From Spirochaetaceae bacterium (lineage in GTDB: Bacteria; Spirochaetota; Spirochaetia; Spirochaetales_E; Spirochaetaceae_B), in contig QKJO01000245.1 in the NCBI GenBank assembly GCA_003249275.1, forward strand, positions 1-11,316: a stretch of 11,316 nt of DNA, read 5' to 3'. This document shows positions 5,924 through 11,316 of this stretch, piece by piece. Position 1 is the stretch's first letter. Each line of letters opens with the position of its first letter. Below the pieces are notes generated by a model. The model saw nothing but the letters and a program-made list of their open reading frames with translations. It was not told the origin of the DNA and did not search any database. A program made the position numbers and the translations under genes.

Positions 5924-7639
5924 ATGAACAAAAAGCAATGTACTGCCGCCGCCAAGTTGATAGATATTTTAAAAGAACAGGGTGTTGAATGTATCTTCGG
6001 ATTACCCGGAGGCAACGCAATCCCTATTTTTGACGCTCTGGCACAGTCGGATATGAAGCTTGTTTTAACCAGGCATGAGCAGGGAGCCACCCATATGGCA
6101 GACGGTTATGCAAGGGCTACCGGAAAACCCGGCGTCGTTCTCGTCACATCAGGTCCGGGAGCGACCAACACACTGACGGGTGTCATGACAGCCATGATGG
6201 ATTCCGTTCCCATGGTCGTTCTCTGCGGACAGCAGCTGACAACCAATCTGGGACTGGATACTTTCCAGGAGGCCGATGTTTCCGGAATGTCCTATCCTAT
6301 TGTGAAGCATTCATTCCTTGTAAAAAATGCTGAAGAGATTCCCTCCGTCATCAATCAGGCATTTCATATCGCCAGCACGGGACGTCCCGGTCCCGTCATA
6401 GTCGACCTTCCCAAAAACATTACAAGTGCCTATATAGATGAGGATACTTCGGGCGAGTTTACCCTTCCCGGCTATGTGATCAGAAAAGAAGGGGATATGG
6501 AGGCTGTGAAAGAGGCGGCCCGCATGATTTCCCAGGCGGAACGGCCCATTCTGATGGTAGGGCATGGTGCCGTCATCTCAGGTGCGTCCAAAGAAATCAA
6601 TGCCATTGTTGAAAAGATGCAGATTCCCGTGACAAATACCCTCCTCGGAAAGGGCTGTTTTCCCGAGAGCCATGAACTGAACCTCGGCATGCCGGGCATG
6701 CACGGGACTGCCTACGCCAATATGGCCCTGTGCGAATGCGATCTCATCGTCTCCATAGGCGCCCGGTGGGATGACAGAATTGCAGGATCTCCTTCCGATT
6801 TTCTTCTGAATGCCAGAAAGATCCACATCGATATCGATCCTGTTGAGATCAACAAAACCGTACAGGTCGACTGTTCCATCATTGGAGATGCAAAATCCGT
6901 CCTGAATTCTCTCTATGGATTTCTCGAAAAGGGAAACACCCAGAGATGGGTCAAGCAGATCAAAAGACTCAAGAGAGAGTATCCCCTCAAATATAAAAAG
7001 GAAGGCAAACTCCGCGCCCAGCACATCATTGAAGAGATGTCCCGTCTGACGGGCGGCGACGCCATCGTCACCACCGATGTGGGACAGCATCAGATGTGGG
7101 CGGCTCAGTTCTTCAAGACCGAGCATCCCAGACACTGGATCTCTTCCGGAGGAGCCGGAACCATGGGATTCGGTTTTCCAGCGGCCATCGGAGCACAGAT
7201 GGCCTGCCCGGGCAAGGTTGTTGTCGCCGTAGTCGGAGACGGAGGTTTTCAGATGACCCTCCCTGAACTGTCGACGGCGGTCAATGAAAGACTGCCTGTC
7301 AAGATTCTCCTGATCAACAACAACTATCTGGGCATGGTCCGTCAGTGGCAGCATATGTTCTATGACAACAGACTGTCAGGTGTGGATCTGGAAGGAAATC
7401 CCGACTTTGTCAAACTCGCAAGCGCCTACGGCTGCAAGGGTTTCCGGGTTAAAAGAAGTGCCGATGTAAGGAAGGTTCTTTCGGCAGCTCTGGCCTACAA
7501 CGACGGCCCCTGCATCATCGATGCGGAAGTGGAGAAGTACGACAATGTATTTCCCATGGTTCCCTCAGGCGCAGGTCTGGATAAAATGCTCCTGACAATG
7601 CCGAGGAAAAAGCTAGAGAAACCCAAGGGAGGTACCTGA
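5924..7639 (+). CDS. ilvB: acetohydroxyacid (acetolactate) synthase, large catalytic subunit
   Basis: This thiamine-diphosphate enzyme makes 2-acetolactate or 2-aceto-2-hydroxybutyrate in the shared pathway for valine, leucine and isoleucine. Its 571 residues are normal for the family. The N-terminal domain has IFGLPGGNAIP and RHEQGATHMADGYARATG with the catalytic glutamate E52. The middle FAD/regulatory domain includes GARWDDRIAGSP. The C-terminal domain has the ThDP-Mg motif GDG (438-440) through NNN (465-467), and LGMVRQWQHMFYDNR at about 469-483, typical of true acetohydroxyacid synthase rather than pyruvate oxidase or catabolic AlsS. The ATG at 5924 follows AGGAGG at 4 bases. It overlaps ilvN by one base (TGATG) and shares the promoter at 5867 and the terminator at 8165. 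Identity is secure. Confidence 0.97.
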   Translation: MNKKQCTAAAKLIDILKEQGVECIFGLPGGNAIPIFDALAQSDMKLVLTRHEQGATHMADGYARATGKPGVVLVTSGPGATNTLTGVMTAMMDSVPMVVLCGQQLTTNLGLDTFQEADVSGMSYPIVKHSFLVKNAEEIPSVINQAFHIASTGRPGPVIVDLPKNITSAYIDEDTSGEFTLPGYVIRKEGDMEAVKEAARMISQAERPILMVGHGAVISGASKEINAIVEKMQIPVTNTLLGKGCFPESHELNLGMPGMHGTAYANMALCECDLIVSIGARWDDRIAGSPSDFLLNARKIHIDIDPVEINKTVQVDCSIIGDAKSVLNSLYGFLEKGNTQRWVKQIKRLKREYPLKYKKEGKLRAQHIIEEMSRLTGGDAIVTTDVGQHQMWAAQFFKTEHPRHWISSGGAGTMGFGFPAAIGAQMACPGKVVVAVVGDGGFQMTLPELSTAVNERLPVKILLINNNYLGMVRQWQHMFYDNRLSGVDLEGNPDFVKLASAYGCKGFRVKRSADVRKVLSAALAYNDGPCIIDAEVEKYDNVFPMVPSGAGLDKMLLTMPRKKLEKPKGGT

Positions 7640-8145
7640 TGAGCGACCAGCAGAAGAGACACAACATCAGCTGTTACGTTGAAAACAAGCCGGGAGTAAC
7701 CATCCGGATTGCTCTTGTTTTCGCACGGCGCGGCTACAACATCGAGAGTTTTGTAGGTTCGGTGGCTCAGGACTCCAGATACTCGAGAATCAACATTGAA
7801 GCCACAGGAGATTCACGGACCCTCCATCTGATGCTGGAGCAGCTCAACAGACTTGTCGATGTCATTCATGCCCGTGAATACTCGGACGAAGACGTGATTC
7901 AGAAAGAACTGGCCCTTATCAAAGTCAGGTGCGACAACGATACAAGAACCGAGATCCTTCAGATTTCCGATGCTTTCAAGTGCAGGAATGTGGATATCAG
8001 CGATACGACCATGACCTTTCAGATTACCGGAAAATCATCGAAAATCGATGCGGTCAGAAAGATGATGGACAAATTCGGTGTTCTGGAAGTTGTAAGAACG
8101 GGAAAGGTTCTCATTGCCAGAGGCGAAGAAGAAACATCCTGGTAG
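7639..8145 (+). CDS. ilvN: acetohydroxyacid synthase, small regulatory subunit
   Basis: The 168-residue regulatory subunit stimulates the large subunit and confers end-product inhibition. The N-terminal ACT domain (about 8-80) contains ENKPGVTIRI and RRGYNIESF. N16, G19 and N34 align with N11, G14 and N29 of E. coli IlvH, residues tied to valine binding, so valine sensitivity is predicted. The C-terminal domain (about 85-165) contains REYSDEDVIQKELALIKV and the ending EVVRTGKVLIARGEE. The length matches full IlvH-type subunits rather than the short E. coli IlvN. The ATG shares its A with the ilvB stop TGA and has GGGAGG just upstream, so translation is probably coupled to give balanced subunits. 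The symbol ilvN follows general usage; ilvH would be equally apt. Confidence 0.96.
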   Translation: MSDQQKRHNISCYVENKPGVTIRIALVFARRGYNIESFVGSVAQDSRYSRINIEATGDSRTLHLMLEQLNRLVDVIHAREYSDEDVIQKELALIKVRCDNDTRTEILQISDAFKCRNVDISDTTMTFQITGKSSKIDAVRKMMDKFGVLEVVRTGKVLIARGEEETSW

Positions 8146-8164
8146 AGTTAGATTGGGTCCATTG

Positions 8165-8193
8165 AAAGCCGGCATATTCTGCCGGCTTTTTTT
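8165..8193 (+). terminator. intrinsic terminator of the ilvBN operon
   Basis: A perfect 10-base-pair stem, AAAGCCGGCA with loop TATTC and TGCCGGCTTT, runs straight into further T residues (7 T in a row from 8187). It lies 20 bases after the ilvN stop. The GC-rich stem and T-run make a strong rho-independent terminator for plus-strand transcription. Confidence 0.93.
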
Positions 8194-8264
8194 ATGCCAA
8201 GTTGCTTGATGATCCTTCCAAATATTCCGATGATGTAATGAGGCCTTTTGAAAAGGATAGAGGC

Positions 8265-8280
8265 CCTCTCCTACAGGAGG
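8265..8280 (+). promoter_or_regulatory. strong SD site with possible masking hairpin
   Basis: AGGAGG at 8275-8280 is 6 bases from the ATG at 8287 and decides that start; an in-frame ATG at 8281 touches the SD and is too close. CTCC (8268-8271), loop TACA and GGAG (8276-8279) could fold the SD into a 4-bp stem, with a wobble extension. Just upstream, AGAGG (8259-8263) can compete for the same CCTCT. The pairing is seen in the sequence; a regulatory effect is inference. Confidence 0.4.
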
Positions 8281-8286
8281 ATGAAA

Positions 8287-9306
8287 ATGTTAAAAAAACT
8301 GATGGTCCTTTTTCTGTTCGTTCTGTCTTTCTCTCTGAGTGCCCAGGAGGAGAAAGAGACGCTCACCGGAACATTGACCCTCTACGACAGCCACAGCTCA
8401 AGACCCTTCCTGGTCAACAGCGACGGCGGCTGGATGGAAATCCGGCAGATCTATATGGAAGATTTCAACGGCATACAGCCCCCTCTTCCCGGGACATTGA
8501 GAAAGTGGCGGGTAAAAACAACCTATATCGACGAATCCAGCCAGATCGGGCAGAGCACCCTTCAGGTAAAACTGAAACAATCGGATGCCCAGGCCCCCGT
8601 GTTTACCCTTCCCTGGACGGAAAAAGCGTCCCGGTGGCAGGAAAAGAGCAGCAACTGGTTCATTCCCTACAGCGGCAACGGCATGATCGTGGACGGTAAT
8701 GCAGTTCTCTCTGTCAGACTGATTGCCCCCCCGCGCAGTTCAGCACCGGGAAGGATCTACAAAATAGAACTGGAAGCCTGGGACTTTCCTGCAGGAAACG
8801 AGAAGGGAGGAACAAGAACTCCCCAGCTGCAGATGGCTTTCTCCTCTCCCGCCGATCTGATGAACCCCGGCGCCTATGTCCCCGGAGAGGATATTCAGAA
8901 AATCAGGGAGCAGGCAACCGAGTTTTCTCTTGATTTTGTCAGGTACAATATCGAGGGCAATCTCCCGGGATTCTACAAATCCCTCTCGGAAAACCTCAGG
9001 AGCCTGGAAACCGGGCTGAGCCAGAGCCGCTATCGCGTTGCCCCCCCGGCCATGGACCTGAGCGCCTATTCACTTGCAGAGTACAAGCTCAACTACAGAT
9101 ATCACCTGTACAGCTTCGATGAGTATGCCGACCTTTTTCCGCAGTGGTTTGATGAAAACAGACGGTGGAAACCGGACAGCAGCTGCTATCTCTTTCTGGG
9201 AACGGAAGTTCTGCCCGGTAAAAAGGATTTTATGAAAGGGGAAAACCTTGTCTTCATGACCAGCATGGTCAACGGACAGTGGCAGATTATTGCTCTTCCC
9301 GAGTAA
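8287..9306 (+). CDS. uncharacterised secreted protein, 339 residues
   Basis: I do not recognise this family. From the ATG at 8287 (AGGAGG 6 bases upstream), residues 1-19 form a signal peptide: LKK, hydrophobic VLFLFVLSFSL, and a likely signal peptidase I site after SLSA or one residue earlier, followed by acidic QEEKE. There is no lipobox, so it is probably periplasmic or exported. Residues about 25-168 alternate short hydrophobic and polar stretches typical of beta strands, including LPWTEKASRWQEKSSNWF and a VDGNAVLSVRLIAPP hairpin. Residues about 200-245 look helical, and the rest ends in LVFMTSMVNGQWQIIALPE. The C-terminal shape (helices, then strands closing on W-x-I) recalls NTF2/SnoaL-like folds, but only weakly. 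It follows the ilvBN terminator, so it needs its own promoter, which I cannot place with confidence. Its 3' end overlaps the convergent RbgA gene by 20 bases. Confidence 0.8.
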   Translation: MLKKLMVLFLFVLSFSLSAQEEKETLTGTLTLYDSHSSRPFLVNSDGGWMEIRQIYMEDFNGIQPPLPGTLRKWRVKTTYIDESSQIGQSTLQVKLKQSDAQAPVFTLPWTEKASRWQEKSSNWFIPYSGNGMIVDGNAVLSVRLIAPPRSSAPGRIYKIELEAWDFPAGNEKGGTRTPQLQMAFSSPADLMNPGAYVPGEDIQKIREQATEFSLDFVRYNIEGNLPGFYKSLSENLRSLETGLSQSRYRVAPPAMDLSAYSLAEYKLNYRYHLYSFDEYADLFPQWFDENRRWKPDSSCYLFLGTEVLPGKKDFMKGENLVFMTSMVNGQWQIIALPE

Positions 9307-10189
9307 TGTTCCATCCCGAGGAAGGGTCATCCGGCCCTTCCAGACTGATCTGACCGATCAGGCCGTCCCGCAGCTCCTTCAAAAAGAGCCGGGCGGCTCT
9401 TTCCGTATCCAGACTGCCGCCGGGAAGAAGAAGTCCCCTTCCGGCCGCAATTCTGTCCAGCAGAATATGGGCCTCCGCAGTCCCCGGGTCTCCCGAAACC
9501 TTATCAATGCCCTCACCTTCAGTCAGTTTATATCGTCCCTGAAGCAGCTCAGGATAGACGCGGCTTGTATAGAAAAGAGCGCTCAATGCAATCTCATCTA
9601 TGTTGAGAACCGCATCCTTGATAGACCCCAGAGCCGCCAGCTTCATTCCTACAAGCTGATCCTCAAACTTGTGCCACAGAATTCCCGGAGTATCCAGGAC
9701 CAGAAGATCCCGTGAAACGGGAACCCTCTGCATATTCTGGGTAACCCCCGGTTTATTGGCGGCGGCAGCCTTCTTCTTTCCCGACAGGGTATTGATGACC
9801 GTCGATTTTCCCACATTGGGAATACCCACAATCATGGTGATGACCGGTCTCCGGCCGATCCATTTCTTGTCCCGGCAGAGATTTCTGCACTCACCGGGAA
9901 TACTTTTCAATGATTTAGCCTGTTTGGAATTGACAGGTACAGCCTTGATACTGTCCCCCTGACTGAGTTTTCTGATCCACTTTTCGGTTACCCTGCTGTC
10001 TGCAAGGTCGGCTTTATTCAAAAGAATTAGACGCGGTTTTCCCCTGGTGAGTGATTCCAGCAAAGGATTCCTGCTGGCCAGGGGAGCTCTGGCATCCAGA
10101 ACTTCGATCACCATATCCACCTTCTTCAGGTTTTCCTGTATTAATTTCTTTGTCCTGGTCATATGACCGGGAAACCACTGGATGGACAT
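9287..10189 (-). CDS. rbgA: RbgA/YlqF-type circularly permuted ribosome biogenesis GTPase
   Basis: RbgA is a GTPase that helps late assembly of the 50S ribosomal subunit. Its 300 residues show the circularly permuted motif order that defines this group: DARAP at 32-36, G4 NKAD at 58-61, then G1 GIPNVGKST at 122-130, a threonine in GVTQ near 150, and G3 DTPG at 166-169. The N-terminus IQWFPGHMTRTKKLI is typical of RbgA/YlqF. Residues about 190-285 form the helical C-terminal RNA-binding region. The ATG at 10189 has AGGAG 6 bases upstream, inside the palindrome GGAGCTCC. It is divergent from the DHH gene with a 62-base gap, and its stop lies within the end of the convergent secreted-protein gene. 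Family secure; the ribosomal role is from the family. Confidence 0.94.
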   Translation of the reverse strand: MSIQWFPGHMTRTKKLIQENLKKVDMVIEVLDARAPLASRNPLLESLTRGKPRLILLNKADLADSRVTEKWIRKLSQGDSIKAVPVNSKQAKSLKSIPGECRNLCRDKKWIGRRPVITMIVGIPNVGKSTVINTLSGKKKAAAANKPGVTQNMQRVPVSRDLLVLDTPGILWHKFEDQLVGMKLAALGSIKDAVLNIDEIALSALFYTSRVYPELLQGRYKLTEGEGIDKVSGDPGTAEAHILLDRIAAGRGLLLPGGSLDTERAARLFLKELRDGLIGQISLEGPDDPSSGWNITREEQ

Positions 10190-10204
10190 GGGGAGCTCCT
10201 GTAT

Positions 10205-10232
10205 TTAACACTTTATTTGTTATCCTTATGAT
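10205..10232 (+). promoter_or_regulatory. sigma-70-type promoter for the DHH phosphoesterase gene
   Basis: TTAACA (10205-10210), a 16-base spacer and TATGAT (10227-10232) differ from the consensus by one base in each box. The expected transcription start, near 10239, leaves only about 13 bases before the TTG start at 10252. The same 62-base gap must also drive rbgA on the other strand; I see no clear minus-strand promoter. Confidence 0.5.
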
Positions 10233-10251
10233 GATAAACTAAGCTGGAAAA

Positions 10252-11223
10252 TTGTACTATCGGGAGAAGCTTATCTTTTCGGAAAAACTGATTGCCGCAT
10301 TGAAACAGGAGGATGGAAGAGTTTTCATCCAGACTCACAATTTCCCGGACCCTGATGCGGTTTCCGCGGCATTCGGTCTGAAAGAGCTTCTTGAAATACA
10401 GGGCATTCACACCGAAATCATCTACGACGGCGAACTGCAGAGACATGCTCTGATCCAGATGATCGCCCATCTCCATATCCCGATCTATCACTGGAAACAG
10501 TATGAGCTTACCGAATCGGACCGGATCATCATCATTGACGGCTGCAAGGGAAACGCCAATGTGGAAGATCTGACAGGCCGTGAGATTGCCGTCATCGATC
10601 ATCATAAAAACATGGCGGATGACGATATCCTACTGTCCGATATCCGTCCCGACTACGGCTCCTGTTCCACTATTATCTGTGAATACTATCAGGAACACGG
10701 AGCTCTTCCATCCCGGGAGGCTGCGTCCGCCCTCCATATAGGACTTGCAAGAGATACGGATCTTTTTACAAGGGGAATGACGGAGATGGATCTGAAGGCC
10801 CTGTCTTTTCTCTATCCCTATTCGGACAAATCCCTGGTCAATAATATCCTCAGAAACAATATACAGCTGACCGATCTGGACTATTACCGAAAACTGCTCA
10901 GCAGACTGGAAGTTTACAGGGGAATGGCTTTCTGTTATCTCTCGGAAGGTTGTCCCCAGAATCTGATGGGAATCCTGGGCGATTTTATCCTGTCCCTCCA
11001 GGAGATCCATTTTGTCTGTCTGTTTGCAAACAACAACAGCGTGATCTCCCTGTCATTCAGGAACAACTGGGAAGACAAGGATGCTTCGTCCATTATGAAA
11101 CAGTTTACACAGGGCATCGGGCGAGGCGGCGGTCACAAGGAGATGGCCGGAGGTGTACTGTTTCAGGATGAGACACCCGACCCGGAGAAATGGTTTAAAA
11201 CCCTGAAAGAACTGATCATCTGA
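10252..11223 (+). CDS. DHH/DHHA1-family phosphoesterase (NrnA-like)
   Basis: The protein belongs to the DHH superfamily, which includes nanoRNase/pAp phosphatase NrnA and cyclic dinucleotide phosphodiesterases; all are Mn-dependent phosphoesterases. From the TTG at 10252 it is 323 residues, a normal length for NrnA-like proteins. Motifs in order: THNFPDPDAVSAA (D33, D35), IIIIDGC (D96), AVIDHHKN (D116-H117-H118), ARDTDLF (D168), and the DHHA1 substrate loop GRGGGHKEMAGG at 290-301. No transmembrane, PAS or CBS domains are present, so it is a soluble two-domain enzyme. An in-frame TAA at 10240 rules out an earlier start, and no ATG fits before the first motif, so TTG 10252 is the best choice despite a weak SD. 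The substrate (short RNA, pAp or pApA) cannot be decided from sequence. The stop overlaps the convergent gene by 8 bases. Confidence 0.9.
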   Translation: MYYREKLIFSEKLIAALKQEDGRVFIQTHNFPDPDAVSAAFGLKELLEIQGIHTEIIYDGELQRHALIQMIAHLHIPIYHWKQYELTESDRIIIIDGCKGNANVEDLTGREIAVIDHHKNMADDDILLSDIRPDYGSCSTIICEYYQEHGALPSREAASALHIGLARDTDLFTRGMTEMDLKALSFLYPYSDKSLVNNILRNNIQLTDLDYYRKLLSRLEVYRGMAFCYLSEGCPQNLMGILGDFILSLQEIHFVCLFANNNSVISLSFRNNWEDKDASSIMKQFTQGIGRGGGHKEMAGGVLFQDETPDPEKWFKTLKELII

Positions 11224-11316
11224 TTCTGCAGTTCAGTAGATTCTTTTTCAGAACTCCGGCGGTCTTCAGCACTTCCTCATCCTTACTTTTCAGACCTTCT
11301 TCCAGGACATCCAGGG
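11216..11316 (-). CDS. C-terminal end of an unidentified helical protein (partial)
   Basis: One minus-strand frame stays open from the window edge to a TGA at 11216-11218, giving 32 residues that begin LDVLEEGLKSKDEEVLKTAG and end NLLNCRIR. The pattern of leucines spaced 3-4 apart with charged residues resembles one HEAT-like helical repeat pair, but 32 residues cannot establish a family. The rest of the gene lies beyond the window. It overlaps the end of the DHH gene by 8 bases. The DHH gene fills the other strand only up to 11223, and no plus-strand gene is evident beyond it, which favours this frame being real. Confidence 0.5.
   Translation of the reverse strand, partial: LDVLEEGLKSKDEEVLKTAGVLKKNLLNCRIR

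Noticed and set aside
6578..7354. Long minus-strand open frame inside ilvB
   Set aside because: It is an antisense shadow of a highly conserved enzyme gene; its sequence shows no family features.
8248..8286. Upstream in-frame ATGs at 8248 and 8281 for the secreted protein
   Set aside because: 8248 adds residues before an otherwise textbook signal peptide and has no suitable SD; 8281 directly abuts the AGGAGG. ATG 8287 has ideal spacing.
1..11316. Mobile elements, CRISPR array, tRNA or rRNA, prophage or toxin-antitoxin genes
   Set aside because: No transposase, integrase, spaced direct repeats, tRNA-like cloverleaf or small paired genes were seen; gaps between genes are all under about 155 bases.

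Overview
The window is a gene-dense bacterial chromosomal segment of mixed housekeeping and cell-envelope genes. It shows no mobile element, tRNA, rRNA or CRISPR array. Base composition is fairly even, with good Shine-Dalgarno (SD) sites before most genes, some likely TTG starts and AT-rich promoter gaps. The mix suggests a free-living spirochaete: a UDPGP-type nucleotidyltransferase beside hisI, a lipoprotein-type NagZ with a short lipobox, and a membrane-anchored M23 endopeptidase with a large cytoplasmic part. That placement is inference from gene content; no marker gene in the window settles it.

Layout, left to right. (1) Positions 1-1614, plus strand: the C-terminal part of a UDP-sugar pyrophosphorylase-like protein, then hisI (histidine biosynthesis), then a CxxCxxCC cysteine-cluster protein that overlaps the hisI end. 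The spacing looks like one operon. (2) 1632-4324, minus strand: a membrane-anchored M23 metallopeptidase and, upstream of it, a class I DAHP synthase (entry to aromatic amino acids). (3) 4446-5786, plus strand: a NagZ-type beta-N-acetylhexosaminidase predicted to be an exported lipoprotein, divergent from the DAHP synthase. (4) 5867-8193, plus strand: a recognisable promoter, ilvB and ilvN (acetohydroxyacid synthase large and small subunits, overlapping by one base) and a strong intrinsic terminator, which makes a self-contained two-gene operon. (5) 8287-9306, plus strand: an unrecognised secreted protein of 339 residues. (6) 9287-10189, minus strand: an RbgA/YlqF circularly permuted GTPase for large ribosomal subunit assembly. 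(7) 10252-11223, plus strand: a DHH/DHHA1 phosphoesterase with a TTG start just downstream of a good promoter. (8) 11216-11316, minus strand: the C-terminal end of an unidentified helical protein.

Three amino acid biosynthesis loci (hisI, DAHP synthase, ilvBN) lie close together but on different transcripts, so they are neighbours rather than one pathway. Two peptidoglycan-directed proteins, the M23 peptidase and NagZ, lie on either side of the DAHP synthase and could both act on the cell wall outside the cytoplasmic membrane. I found no convincing undescribed multi-gene system. The most useful leads are the exported NagZ, the layered M23 protein with an unassigned cytoplasmic domain, the uncharacterised secreted protein with a possibly masked ribosome site, a 30-bp dyad upstream of the M23 gene, and a residue in the DAHP synthase that argues against phenylalanine-type feedback.
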